Numbered from the stretch's first letter, positions 18,193-27,372 are shown. The stretch is 49,512 nucleotides of DNA from Candidatus Poseidoniaceae archaeon (GCA_949373265.1 CASICT010000007.1:1-49512), one strand, 5' to 3'. Notes: a model not told the origin generated them from the sequence alone. Translations and numbers: made by a program.

Positions 18193-19848
18193 TCAATCCT
18201 TTCGGGATTGTATTAGATAGCCTACTAGCAATATTACCAATAGTCCAAGGCCGATTGGAAGAACCCAATTGCCGATATTAATCTCAGATTCGGATTCATC
18301 TTGTAAAACAACTATTGCTTTGATTTCAACATCTTTACTAGCGGTATTAGACCATTCTTGAGCATTGCCGTCCCATACTTTTACCTCCAGCGTAAATACA
18401 CCCTCCTCGCTAGAAGTTCTGCGGTAATCGGTAATACAAGTGAGTAAGATTTCACCGTTGCATACGGTGCCGTCCTCGATTGACTCGCCGGCAAATGTTA
18501 CTGATTTTAGCAACCCTACGTCGCCATCAGCATCAGAAATGGTCCACAATACTGAGATTGAGTCGCCGATTACACTTACTGTAGCAATATCTACAATTGG
18601 CAAATCAGGCTGAGAGTTTGTATTGATGATTAGTGTCATACTACTGAAACTTGACCCGTCACTAACATTCAATTCAAATTGACTAGAGCCGAACAGGTCA
18701 GGATTACCCGCAATAATCAATTCAGAACCTGTGATTGACACACCTACAATATCTGAAACACCAGATATTTCGTAAATTAATTCATCATCATCAACATCGA
18801 TAGTATAGTTTCGTAAATTAATGGTAATGACTTCATCTTCATCCATCTCAATATCTAAATTTGAGGAACTAAACTGTATGGAGTCATCGATGGGTACAAT
18901 GTTTATTGGAACTGATATCGAGATTTGCTCTGTAACTCCATCAGAGACGTATAGTTCTACTAATTCTGCACCGTTCCAATGTGTTTGCGGATCGATTAGT
19001 ATAGTGGTTAAAGTGGTATTTACTCTAAGTCCCGGATATTCCCTCGATAATGTAACTTCCAATTGCTGACCTTCGGGGTCTGTTACAAAATCGGCGATAT
19101 CCACGACAATGCTATTGCCGTCTTCAACTTCTTGTTGTTGAGGTATTACAGCGACCTGTACTACTTTGTCATTCACTGGTAATACCGTAACATTAACTGT
19201 AATATTAGCCATATCATCACCCGCTACTAGAACTAATTGCATTTGCATAGTTCCGTCCCATTCTGGAATATTCACATGAGTGATAGATAACTGATTCAAA
19301 GTATTATTCAGTCCCAATATGCTCTGATTATCTCCAATTAATTGCGCATCAGCAAATTCAATATCCACCCCATCCGGGTCAATAGCAAACAAATCAGGAG
19401 TTACTACTACCGATGAATGTTGGTTGAGAGTTATTTCTGGCAATGGGTCAGTAATTTGCATTGGCATTCCCAATCTCGTGATTGTGATTTCAAGCCAATC
19501 AGAAAACGAATGGTCTGCTATTCTCAATTCTATCACTGCTGAGCCGGGCGATAGCATAGAGCCATTAACAGTACAAGTCGCTATGCCACTTTGCAACTGA
19601 CCTATGATGTGGTCTCCGTTAGGCAAATGGCAAGATACGTTCCCAAAGGCAGTTCCACCATTGCGTAGGGTCACATTTGCAGAGATATCTGTTGATGCAT
19701 TTATCGTAACATGCCCGTATGTATTGGTATAAATGCTTGACATCAAATATAATCTTGAACGGGATAAATCTTCATCGAAGTAAGAATCTGGGTCGGAAGT
19801 TGACAGTTTTGTCTTCGCGGTTAAACGCTGCCTGATACGCCGAGTCAT
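18193..19848 (-). CDS. C-terminal part of frameshifted secreted hydrolase: cadherin-like repeats and TM anchor
   Basis: The 551-residue frame has no signal peptide although it is otherwise extracellular in character: several cadherin/Ig-like beta domains (DPDGVDIEF, DPEGQQLEV, DVDDDELIYE calcium-type loops, PVND linkers), then a C-terminal helix NIGNWVLPIGLGLLVILLVG and a short basic end. Its first ~17 codons (RIRQRLTAK) are probably out of frame: another frame over the same bases reads PYLNLSLRGDDSAYQAAFNR, and STSDPDSYFDED then continues in this one. It is best read as the 3' part of the hydrolase gene that starts at 20642, split by indels. Confidence 0.75.
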   Translation of the reverse strand: MTRRIRQRLTAKTKLSTSDPDSYFDEDLSRSRLYLMSSIYTNTYGHVTINASTDISANVTLRNGGTAFGNVSCHLPNGDHIIGQLQSGIATCTVNGSMLSPGSAVIELRIADHSFSDWLEITITRLGMPMQITDPLPEITLNQHSSVVVTPDLFAIDPDGVDIEFADAQLIGDNQSILGLNNTLNQLSITHVNIPEWDGTMQMQLVLVAGDDMANITVNVTVLPVNDKVVQVAVIPQQQEVEDGNSIVVDIADFVTDPEGQQLEVTLSREYPGLRVNTTLTTILIDPQTHWNGAELVELYVSDGVTEQISISVPINIVPIDDSIQFSSSNLDIEMDEDEVITINLRNYTIDVDDDELIYEISGVSDIVGVSITGSELIIAGNPDLFGSSQFELNVSDGSSFSSMTLIINTNSQPDLPIVDIATVSVIGDSISVLWTISDADGDVGLLKSVTFAGESIEDGTVCNGEILLTCITDYRRTSSEEGVFTLEVKVWDGNAQEWSNTASKDVEIKAIVVLQDESESEINIGNWVLPIGLGLLVILLVGYLIQSRKD

Positions 19849-19940
19849 CGCCGCGCAAGGAGAGATTGAGATAAGGAACGATATGAGCTAAAGCGTGATT
19901 CTTGTTGCACCATCCCTACCCATAGTAGAGTCACCATCCC

Positions 19941-20642
19941 CTAATCGTTCAAAGAAAGTATCAGACTCCTGGTAACCCTAAGTGATTTGCACCGCGCGGG
20001 TGCATTAACTTGCCAAGCACCAGGCCAGTCTTCAAGGTAGTTCAGAACGTTTTCATCTGCGGGAGCGATTTCGTCAGTGGTTCCGGTCAGGAATAGTGCA
20101 GCGGATGGATTGGACAACAATACATCAGCGGTATTCGAGGTTGAAGCGCCCTCTAATCCTAATCCAAATAAACCATCTATGTCATACATTCCACTCTTCA
20201 TAATTTCAGCAGCCCAATGCGCCCCAGTACCATGTCCTGCTAAAGAAATGTGATTGAGAGCAAACATTGCTTGAGCTCCCGTCAAATCTAGAGAAGTGCC
20301 GTTATTCCACTCCATCAATTCAGATTCGATATTTATCCATTCTGATTGTACTACTAAAGTGATGTATCCCCACTTGGCCAAACCATCCTGTAGCCAAATG
20401 TACTGGTCTACAGATTCGCTTTCATCTGGCTGGAAAACAACTATTGCAAACGGTCCGTTTTGTGCCATGTTCGTATCTTCACCATCAGAAACAGAAGGAT
20501 AGGATAAACGGTATTCTCCTATTTTTTCGTTTGAACCCTCAACCCATCCCACAAAACCTGAATTGATATTCTGATTGGGGAATGAATCTGCTAAAGTGGT
20601 AGGCAGTAATAAAATTGCGATTAACAAAAAGACTCGTTTCAT
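19941..20642 (-). CDS. N-terminal part of frameshifted secreted alpha/beta hydrolase
   Basis: The start is the ATG at 20642, whose ATGA overlaps the aroE stop by four bases. A signal peptide MKRVFLLIAILLLPTTLADS is followed by an alpha/beta-hydrolase core like that of secreted polyester-hydrolase/chlorophyllase-type enzymes: FAIVVFQPDESESVDQYIW, then ISLAGHGTGAHW at the nucleophile elbow, then LFLTGTTDEIAPAD carrying the acid residue. The elbow normally reads GxSxG; here it is GHGTG, so the nucleophile position is Gly (codon GGT). The last ~20 residues (from NAPARCK) are out of frame: the +1 alternative reads HPRGANHLG, which supplies the expected catalytic His. The gene continues through shifted frames into 18193-19848. 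Confidence 0.75.
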   Translation of the reverse strand: MKRVFLLIAILLLPTTLADSFPNQNINSGFVGWVEGSNEKIGEYRLSYPSVSDGEDTNMAQNGPFAIVVFQPDESESVDQYIWLQDGLAKWGYITLVVQSEWINIESELMEWNNGTSLDLTGAQAMFALNHISLAGHGTGAHWAAEIMKSGMYDIDGLFGLGLEGASTSNTADVLLSNPSAALFLTGTTDEIAPADENVLNYLEDWPGAWQVNAPARCKSLRVTRSLILSLND

Positions 20643-21571
20643 CCTAAATGCACCTCGACTGCGACTAACCTTGTCATTAATAGTGACAAAGAGGGTAATA
20701 AATCTGAATGCTTTGGCGCCCAAATTCTAGCCCAAGAGTGTAGATGCTGAGCACAAAGTAACCATCGGCCATCTGCCACTGAAGCAAGATGTTGGATTCG
20801 ACTATCGAAATCTCCTTCCATCGGCTCGTAGGTCACGATGATATCACCCTCGCCATTGTCAAAATCGATTACAAAGTCTGGCTCATCATTGCACAGCACC
20901 CATGGACCGTCCTCTTCAAGAATACGATTTCCACCTAATTGCTTGACGGTTCCCCCACCATCGCACCATGATGCTGCTACCGACCGAGCGGTACCTCCAC
21001 CTCCTACGATGCCTAGAACTCCGCTCGAAGAATGACCGAATGCTTCAGCAACTAACATCATGCCAGGACCATCTGTAGATGCGGCAGACCAAGTGTGTCC
21101 ATCCCATCTTAGTGCATTCACAGAACGGATTTGCATTGAATTATCTAGGCACTTAACCGCCGCTGCGGATAATTGGTGTTTGAGGGGCGTAGTTAACGAG
21201 AGCCAAACTTCTTGTGAGCCGGGGGGAAGACTAGCGAAATTTTGCTCAGGCATGGGGGCATTGGGTAATCTAGGATCTGCTTCAATGTGCTCCATGCTAG
21301 AGGTAACTGCTCTCTCAAGTAAGGTATTAGCGCGGAATTTACCAAGGGGAGAACCAACAAGTTCCCAATCTGGAGGAGATGGTATAGAACCAGCATATCC
21401 CCATGCCAATGCATTCTCGACCCCATCGGTAGGAATTACGACTACACCTTTGAGGCCGGGGAGTTTTACCCCTTCCAGATGCGATAGGTGTGAATGGACA
21501 AGTGCGGTTAGTACGGGGGAGAGAGAATGCCCAACCGGGTCACCTGCCACTCCGTGACGTACCTTCGACAT
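20639..21571 (-). CDS. aroE: Shikimate dehydrogenase
   Basis: A 310-residue NADP-dependent enzyme reducing 3-dehydroshikimate to shikimate in aromatic amino acid synthesis. The substrate-binding motif VGHSLSPVL lies at the N-terminus. LTTPLKHQL carries the catalytic Lys, SVNALRW and AASTDGPG carry the Asn and catalytic Asp positions (the usual NTDG is STDG here), and GIVGGGGTARSVAA is the dinucleotide-binding loop. It is slightly longer than typical AroE (about 270-290) because of an insertion after the N-terminal motif. The stop overlaps the start of the secreted hydrolase gene (ATGA), suggesting coupled translation although the functions look unrelated. Confidence 0.88.
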   Translation of the reverse strand: MSKVRHGVAGDPVGHSLSPVLTALVHSHLSHLEGVKLPGLKGVVVIPTDGVENALAWGYAGSIPSPPDWELVGSPLGKFRANTLLERAVTSSMEHIEADPRLPNAPMPEQNFASLPPGSQEVWLSLTTPLKHQLSAAAVKCLDNSMQIRSVNALRWDGHTWSAASTDGPGMMLVAEAFGHSSSGVLGIVGGGGTARSVAASWCDGGGTVKQLGGNRILEEDGPWVLCNDEPDFVIDFDNGEGDIIVTYEPMEGDFDSRIQHLASVADGRWLLCAQHLHSWARIWAPKHSDLLPSLSLLMTRLVAVEVHLG

Positions 21572-21675
21572 GAAGTGAAGTCACGGTGGAAGTACTTGAA
21601 TAAGCCTATATTTGGTACATTGTCTATGATTCAAAAGAGGGCAACCATCAATTACACATTGTCATTAGGACAAAC

Positions 21676-21984
21676 ATGGCAGCAGTTGCAGAGAGGGGTT
21701 CGTTTCTTTGGTTCATGATGGCCGTTACTCAAATTTGGCTTTCATTGAAATTGATTGGAGAAGTTGAATCTGCGATAACTAATTTATTCGGCGCAAGCGC
21801 TGCTGCTTGCTTCCTACTTGCCCTTGTTGTTTTTAGAAAGGAGCAGAGAGATATGCTGCTCAATCCATTGGGTACATTGTCTAAAGAAGTGCACCAGGAT
21901 GCTATCGACAAGCAAGGACGGGGCATTTGGTTCGGAGTTATTTTGTGGATTTTTGCTCTTGTAATGGGTTCAATAATTATTTGA
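21676..21984 (+). CDS. Small membrane protein of unknown function
   Basis: A 102-residue protein with three hydrophobic stretches: SFLWFMMAVTQIWLSL, a second at about 38-52 and a C-terminal WFGVILWIFALVMGSIII. A charged loop, RKEQRDMLLNPLGTLSKEV, separates the second and third. It is the first of four consecutive plus-strand genes for membrane proteins that end with flotillin, with an 11-base gap to the next. No family is recognised. Confidence 0.6.
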   Translation: MAAVAERGSFLWFMMAVTQIWLSLKLIGEVESAITNLFGASAAACFLLALVVFRKEQRDMLLNPLGTLSKEVHQDAIDKQGRGIWFGVILWIFALVMGSIII

Positions 21985-21995
21985 GTTGATTTATA

Positions 21996-22190
21996 ATGGA
22001 AGATGGTTCTGAAGAACTATTCAATGGTTTTTGGCCATTCATGAAAAGAGTCCTTCTTTTATTCCTCCCATTATGGGTATTCTTGATAGGTTGGTCTGCT
22101 GGATTAAACATTATCGTTACTGCTATTTTAGCAGGTTCATCGGTTTCGATTGTGGCTATCTATGAAAAGATGAAGGTTAATCAAAATTAA
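21996..22190 (+). CDS. Small two-helix membrane protein
   Basis: A 64-residue protein with two predicted transmembrane helices, VLLLFLPLWVFLIGW and IIVTAILAGSSVSIVAIY, and short charged ends. It follows the 102-residue membrane protein by 11 bases and precedes the NfeD-like gene by 56 bases on the same strand, suggesting a shared membrane-organisation cluster. No family is recognised. Confidence 0.55.
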   Translation: MEDGSEELFNGFWPFMKRVLLLFLPLWVFLIGWSAGLNIIVTAILAGSSVSIVAIYEKMKVNQN

Positions 22191-22246
22191 ATTCCTAAAA
22201 TCAATAGTGTCATTAAGTAAAGCGTATAGGAAAGGATAGGGTCGCT

Positions 22247-22873
22247 ATGGGAGTTTTAGATTGGATTGCTGACGCATTAGGTGTTTCTGCACCATCTGCA
22301 ATCGAATTTGTATTTATTGCATGCGCATTCTTTGGAACTATATTTTTCATATTAATGATGGCCCTAATGCTGATTGGTGACATCTTTAGCGGAGCAGTAG
22401 ATTCCGCATTTGGTACAGATCTTAGCATGGATTCTTCTTTAGCAATGGAGTTGTTCAGCATACAAGGTATTGCTGCAGCAATAATGATGTTTGGAATGAC
22501 TGGCATGTTTGTTATTGAGTCTACTGGAATAGAAGTCCTTGCGGTTGTAATTGGTGGGATTTCTGCTGGCGGCTCACTCTTTATGGTCAAAAGCCTGATG
22601 AAAGGAATAACCAGCCTACAGGCAGATGGTACTATGAAACATAGTGATGCTATCGGTGAGACTGGCCAAGTATATTCACGTATTCGAAAGAACAACACCG
22701 GCGAGGTTCAAGTCAGTGTAGATGGAACTCTACGCACACTTGAAGCCCGTGCAACAGATACAAATCTTCACATTGGAACTGGCGAACTGATTCGAGTCGT
22801 CGGGGTAATAGGTTCAACAATGCTTGTTGAACCTCTAAGTGATGGTGATGAATTAACTAGTGAAGAAGAATGA
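22247..22873 (+). CDS. NfeD-like membrane protein with C-terminal OB-fold-like domain
   Basis: The protein has 208 residues. Several hydrophobic helices occupy residues 1-125, including IEFVFIACAFFGTIFFILMM and a Gly-rich pair around 95-120. A roughly 65-residue beta-rich soluble domain follows (GETGQVYSRIRKNNTGEVQV to VVGVIGSTMLVEPL), which resembles the OB-fold of NfeD/YuaF proteins. The family assignment rests on this layout and on the flotillin gene directly downstream (10-base gap), the arrangement known from bacterial yuaF-floT. The likely role is in forming or stabilising flotillin membrane assemblies. Confidence 0.7.
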   Translation: MGVLDWIADALGVSAPSAIEFVFIACAFFGTIFFILMMALMLIGDIFSGAVDSAFGTDLSMDSSLAMELFSIQGIAAAIMMFGMTGMFVIESTGIEVLAVVIGGISAGGSLFMVKSLMKGITSLQADGTMKHSDAIGETGQVYSRIRKNNTGEVQVSVDGTLRTLEARATDTNLHIGTGELIRVVGVIGSTMLVEPLSDGDELTSEEE

Positions 22874-22883
22874 GGTGTAATGT

Positions 22884-24272
22884 ATGGATGGAGCGTTTTG
22901 GCTAACTGCGATTGGATTTGGATTGATTTTAATTCTAGCTTTTATGATATTGCTAGTAGTTACTAGGTACAAGAGGTGTGCTTCTGACGAAATTTTGGTA
23001 GTATATGGAAAGGTTCGCGGAGGTAGAGCATCACGTTGTATCCATGGTGGTGCAGTGATGGTATGGCCGTTGATTCAGGATTGGAAGAAATTAAGCCTGA
23101 TTCCGATGACCATTAATATCCCTCTAACTGGGGCTCTATCGCAAGAGAACATCAGAATCAACGTACCTTCTACGTTCACAGTGGGTGTAAGTACAGACCC
23201 TACAATCATGAACAATGCTGCAGAAAGACTACTACACTTGACTCCTATGCAGATTGAAGCAATGGCTTCTGAGATTATTTTCGGACAACTTCGTCTTACT
23301 GTTGCATCTCTAACAATTAGACAGATCAATTCCGACCGTGAACTATTTTTCGAGTCCATCCGTGACAATGTCGGCCACGAACTTAACAAGTTAGGACTTA
23401 ACCTAATCAACGTTAACATCACTGACATTACCGATGATTCTGACTTCATCGAGAGTATTGGACAGAAGGCTGCCGCAGGTGCGGTAAACGCTGCAAAGTC
23501 TGACGTTGCAGCAGCAGACCGTGATGGTGCAATTGGTCAAGCAGAAGCATACCGTACTCGTGACATTCAAGTCGCTAATAACACAGCAGAGGCTGAGAAA
23601 GGAAAGAAGGCTGCTGATGCAGACCGACGTAAGGAAGTCGCAGCATTGGAAGCAAATGCAATCGAAGGAGAGAACACCTCCAAGGGTAGCATTGCAGACT
23701 TTAACGCACTCTTAGCAGAGAAAGAAGCAGAAGCAATGCAGCGTTCGGAAGTTGCTAGAAGAACTGCAGAAATGGAAGTTCAGAAAGCTCAATATCTTCT
23801 CGAACAAGAAAGACTCAAGGCTGAAGAAATCGTTCGTGAAGAGATTTCGAAGATTCAGATCGAAATCGCAGCAGAGGCAGAAGCAGAACGCCTACGCCGT
23901 GTCGCTGGTGGAGAAGCAGATGCTATCCTAGCCAAGTACAAGGCTGAAGCGGAAGGTATCCAAGCGGTACTAGAAGCAAAGGCTACTGGTTACTCCAAGC
24001 TAGTTTCAAGCGCAGGTGGAGACACTAAGGCCGCTGCTACACTATTGATGGTAGAGAAGATAGAAGGTATCGTATCACGCCAGGTTGAAGCAATTTCTAA
24101 CCTGAAGATTGACAAGATTACAGTCTGGGATTCAGCAGGCGGTGGCAGCGGAGAAGGTTCAACTGCTAACTTCGTATCAAGTCTAATCCACGCATTGCCT
24201 CCAGTGCATGATGTTGCAAAGATGGCGGGAATAGACCTACCTAACTACTTGGGTAGTTTGAAGGAGGAATGA
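22884..24272 (+). CDS. Flotillin (SPFH/band 7 protein)
   Basis: A 462-residue flotillin. An N-terminal membrane helix (FWLTAIGFGLILILAFMILL) is followed by the SPFH domain (about 30-200), with LVVYGKVRGGRASRCIHGGA and INVPSTFTVGV, and then a long Ala/Glu/Lys-rich coiled coil (about 200-385) with repeated AEA/EAEA units such as AEAERLRRVAGGEADAI. The C-terminus is short and Gly/Ser-containing. Flotillins oligomerise into membrane microdomain scaffolds. It is coupled to the NfeD-like gene upstream, with a gaggtg ribosome site before the ATG. Confidence 0.92.
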   Translation: MDGAFWLTAIGFGLILILAFMILLVVTRYKRCASDEILVVYGKVRGGRASRCIHGGAVMVWPLIQDWKKLSLIPMTINIPLTGALSQENIRINVPSTFTVGVSTDPTIMNNAAERLLHLTPMQIEAMASEIIFGQLRLTVASLTIRQINSDRELFFESIRDNVGHELNKLGLNLINVNITDITDDSDFIESIGQKAAAGAVNAAKSDVAAADRDGAIGQAEAYRTRDIQVANNTAEAEKGKKAADADRRKEVAALEANAIEGENTSKGSIADFNALLAEKEAEAMQRSEVARRTAEMEVQKAQYLLEQERLKAEEIVREEISKIQIEIAAEAEAERLRRVAGGEADAILAKYKAEAEGIQAVLEAKATGYSKLVSSAGGDTKAAATLLMVEKIEGIVSRQVEAISNLKIDKITVWDSAGGGSGEGSTANFVSSLIHALPPVHDVAKMAGIDLPNYLGSLKEE

Positions 24273-24309
24273 AACCGCCTTTAGCGGTCCCTAAAGGGAC
24301 CGTGGTTTC
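24271..24309 (+). terminator. Nested hairpin after flotillin gene
   Basis: An outer stem GAAACC/GGTTTC (24271-24276 with 24304-24309) encloses an inner perfect stem CGGTCCC/GGGACCG with a TAAA loop (24285-24302). It begins within the flotillin stop codon and ends 12 bases before the first possible fhs start. It may terminate or process the transcript, or act as a leader element of fhs; no U-tract follows. Confidence 0.5.
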
Positions 24310-24336
24310 AAGAACCCTCTAATGCGCCAAGTAAGT

Positions 24337-26052
24337 ATGCAGAGCGACCTCGAGATTGCTAGAGCGTCAGTAATGGAAGACATATCGGCCATAGCATGGA
24401 AGCTTGGCATAGGTGAAAATGAAATCATGCCGATGGGGCGTGGTAAAGCGAAAATCACCTGGAATGCACTGAAAGGAAGACTATCAAAACCACAAGGTTC
24501 ACTCATTTTAGTCACCAGTGTAAATCCGACTCCATTCGGCGAAGGAAAGACGGTAACTACAATTGGGCTCACCCAAGCCCTAAATCGAATAGGAAAGCGT
24601 GCTACATGCGTAATTCGTGAACCATCTATGGGACCGGTTTTTGGAATCAAAGGAGGTGCTGCTGGCGGTGGATATTCGCAAGTATTGCCAATGGAAGACA
24701 TCAACTTACATTTCACAGGGGACCTTCATGCAGTAACAAGTTCTCATAACCTTCTTTCTTCAATGATTGATAACCATCTAAAACATGGTAATGATGAGAA
24801 CATCGATTCGACGAGAATTATCTGGCCTAGAGTTGTTGACCTCAATGACAGAGCTGTTCGAAATGTCACAGTTGGTTTGGGTGGTCCTGCCAATGGGGTT
24901 GTACGTGAAGATAGGTACGACATTACCGCTGCTAGTGAAGTCATGGCGATTTTGGTATTAGCCGGCGATTATGCTGACTTGAGAAGGAGACTTGGTGAAA
25001 TTGTCATTGGACAAAGAGCCGATGGTACCCCGGTGAAAGCAGAAGATATTGGTGCAGCGGGGGCTATGTGTCTACTATTACGTGAGGCATTCTTACCAAA
25101 TATAGTACAGACTATCGAGGGAGATCCTGCATTCATCCACGGTGGTCCATTCGCCAATATCGCACATGGTAATTCATCAATAATTGCAGATAAACTTGCA
25201 CTTGGTGCAGCGGATTTCGTTGTTACTGAAGCAGGATTTGGTTCAGATATGGGAGCGGAGAAGTTTATGCACATCAAAGCAGCAAATTCAGGTAAATCTC
25301 CTGATTGTGTTGTAATGAATGTTACAGTTCGTTCAATGAAATTACACGGAGGTGCATTTGGTGCTCGTGCAGCACGACGTCCATCTAGAGAAGAGATTGA
25401 AGCAGAGAATGTAGAGGCTGTTAGAACAGGTGCGCAAAGCAATCTAGATCGACATATCAAGAATATGTCCCAATTTGGAATGCCTGTTGTAGTGTCAGTC
25501 AATCGATTTGCAAGTGATACCGATGCTGAATTGAATTGCTTAATCGAATGTGCCCGCTCATCAGGAGCGGTACAGGTCTGTCTTACTGAAGTGCATGCCA
25601 AAGGAGGCCCCGGTGGTGCAGACTTGGCAAAGGCTGTAGTCGCATCCTGCCAAGACCACATTGCTGCTGGACGACCATTTACACCATTATTCAACCCGGG
25701 CACACCTGTTGAAGAAAAGGCTCTACGGATTGCTACCAGATTGTACGGGGCAGATGGAATCAATATTCAGGCTAAAGCAGACCGTCAACTCAAACAAATC
25801 CAATCTTGGGGCTATGGAAGCCTTCCGGTTTGTATGGCAAAAACTCAGTATTCATTCAGTCATGATGCAAACATGCTAGGGGCCCCGACCGGGTTTGAAA
25901 TACCGATTAGGGAATTTAGACTAAACTCCGGAGCAGGTTTCATAGTCGCAGTACTTGGTGAAATCATGACAATGCCAGGATTACCTAAGCGCCCTGCTGC
26001 TGCCGACATGGATATGGATGAAGATGGAAACCTTCTCGGCGTCTTTGGGTGA
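24337..26052 (+). CDS. fhs: Formate-tetrahydrofolate ligase
   Basis: A 571-residue enzyme making 10-formyl-THF from formate, THF and ATP. The P-loop-like motif PTPFGEGKTVTT is at about residues 64-75, followed by the family block MGPVFGIKGGAAGGGYSQVLP and FTGDLHAVTSSHNLL. The C-terminal half keeps TEAGFGSDMGAEKF and HAKGGPGGADLA. The length matches bacterial Fhs. MQSDLEIA at 24337 is the family-like start; an ATG five codons upstream (24322) is possible. The enzyme is patchy in archaea, so acquisition from bacteria is likely (inference). Pelota starts six bases after its stop. Confidence 0.95.
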   Translation: MQSDLEIARASVMEDISAIAWKLGIGENEIMPMGRGKAKITWNALKGRLSKPQGSLILVTSVNPTPFGEGKTVTTIGLTQALNRIGKRATCVIREPSMGPVFGIKGGAAGGGYSQVLPMEDINLHFTGDLHAVTSSHNLLSSMIDNHLKHGNDENIDSTRIIWPRVVDLNDRAVRNVTVGLGGPANGVVREDRYDITAASEVMAILVLAGDYADLRRRLGEIVIGQRADGTPVKAEDIGAAGAMCLLLREAFLPNIVQTIEGDPAFIHGGPFANIAHGNSSIIADKLALGAADFVVTEAGFGSDMGAEKFMHIKAANSGKSPDCVVMNVTVRSMKLHGGAFGARAARRPSREEIEAENVEAVRTGAQSNLDRHIKNMSQFGMPVVVSVNRFASDTDAELNCLIECARSSGAVQVCLTEVHAKGGPGGADLAKAVVASCQDHIAAGRPFTPLFNPGTPVEEKALRIATRLYGADGINIQAKADRQLKQIQSWGYGSLPVCMAKTQYSFSHDANMLGAPTGFEIPIREFRLNSGAGFIVAVLGEIMTMPGLPKRPAAADMDMDEDGNLLGVFG

Positions 26053-26058
26053 AGCACA

Positions 26059-27087
26059 ATGCAAGTCCTAAAGCGTGACTTTGGCCTATATCGGCTTCGT
26101 ATCGATTGTGAAGACGATTTGTGGACTCTAGCTAGACTTTGTGTGAAGGGCCGTGGCATAGGAATGCTTGGCGAAAGGCGTGACCAAACTACTGCTGGAG
26201 TTGAAGGTGGTAGGGCGAAAGCCGCTGAAAGAAAGAAAATGTGGATCAAATTAGCAATTGAGTCAAATGAATTCCAAACATTTTCTGACTCTTTGCGTGT
26301 ACATGGAATTATTTTGGAAGCCCAATTCGACCAAGGAAGTCACCACACTCACATTGTTGCAGTTAGAGATGATGTTGAAATCACTGCAAATTATGAATTT
26401 CCATTAGTCGATAAAGAACTAATCAAGCAAGCATGTAACAATAGTGGAAAAACAAAGGTTGTTATTTTGGTAGTTGAATCTGATGAAGTAATTTTATTCG
26501 AAGTTAGTAGTAGGGGAATTAGAGAGGTCTCTACATGGACCATGCGTGGTGGTGGCAAATATACGGGCGCTAAACTTAGTGAAAACGCCTCGAAAACCTT
26601 CTTCGACAAAATAGCAAACGAATCTAACGCCTCGATTTTAGAAGGAACACCGATTGTTATTTGTGGACCTGGTCATGCTAGAGAAAGATTAGCACCTCTG
26701 ATTAACGGTACCAAGAAATTAATTGCAACAAGTATGGGTGGAAGAGGTGCTGCAAACGAAGTTATCAGCGAAGGTCTTGCAGGTGAGATACTATCCGAAC
26801 ACGCTGTTGTACAAGAGACTGCAATGCTTGAAGAGGCTTGGAAGAGAATCTCAACAGACGGTCCGGTAGCATATGGCCGTCAAATGATTGAGAAAGCATT
26901 GGAAGAAGGTGCAATAGAGAAGTTACTTGTCACTGCAGATTTACTGCGGGAATCAAATTGGGAATCGATTGTTGCTAACTTAAGCGACATAGGTGCGGAA
27001 TTAATTCAATGTTCAACAGACCATGATTCTGGAAAGCAATTGCTAGGAATCGGTGGCGCTATCGCTCTTTTGAGATTCAAGGTGTGA
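26059..27087 (+). CDS. pelA: mRNA surveillance protein pelota
   Basis: A 342-residue archaeal pelota (Dom34) homologue. The N-terminal Sm-like domain begins MQVLKRDFGLYRLRIDCEDDLW, with GERRDQTTAGVEGGR at the expected decoding-site loop. A central eRF1-like domain (about 130-260) contains TMRGGGKYTGAK, and the C-terminal eRF1_3-type domain ends GKQLLGIGGAIALLRF. Pelota with aEF1A rescues stalled ribosomes. The gene is tightly linked to fhs upstream and to a small unknown gene three bases downstream. Confidence 0.95.
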   Translation: MQVLKRDFGLYRLRIDCEDDLWTLARLCVKGRGIGMLGERRDQTTAGVEGGRAKAAERKKMWIKLAIESNEFQTFSDSLRVHGIILEAQFDQGSHHTHIVAVRDDVEITANYEFPLVDKELIKQACNNSGKTKVVILVVESDEVILFEVSSRGIREVSTWTMRGGGKYTGAKLSENASKTFFDKIANESNASILEGTPIVICGPGHARERLAPLINGTKKLIATSMGGRGAANEVISEGLAGEILSEHAVVQETAMLEEAWKRISTDGPVAYGRQMIEKALEEGAIEKLLVTADLLRESNWESIVANLSDIGAELIQCSTDHDSGKQLLGIGGAIALLRFKV

Positions 27088-27090
27088 CCT

Positions 27091-27372
27091 ATGTATTCCA
27101 GATGGTTTCACGAGATTGAGGGCGACTTACGCCAAGAGATGAAGGGCTTACGCTGGTTACTAATTCGACAAAGTGACCTGGTTAATGCAACTGCAGCATG
27201 GATGTTTGCAGAATTGGATGGAACGTTAATCGGTGTTGACCATCGAGGTAAAAGTTTTCAATCAGGCATCCACAATCGAGCGATTCATTTACTGCTTGTT
27301 GATGACCCTAAAGGTATCACTGGGATTACAAAGATAGAAACTGAAGGTACTCTCGAAGAGCATATTTGGTAA
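27091..27372 (+). CDS. Hypothetical 93-residue protein downstream of pelota
   Basis: A compact soluble protein of 93 residues with no signal or membrane helix. It begins MYSRWFHEIEGDLRQEMKGL and contains the beta-rich WMFAELDGTLIGVDHRGKSF and an acidic end. It starts three bases after the pelota stop, so the two are probably translated from one mRNA. Its stop codon directly abuts that of the convergent DP1 gene. No family is recognised. Confidence 0.6.
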   Translation: MYSRWFHEIEGDLRQEMKGLRWLLIRQSDLVNATAAWMFAELDGTLIGVDHRGKSFQSGIHNRAIHLLLVDDPKGITGITKIETEGTLEEHIW

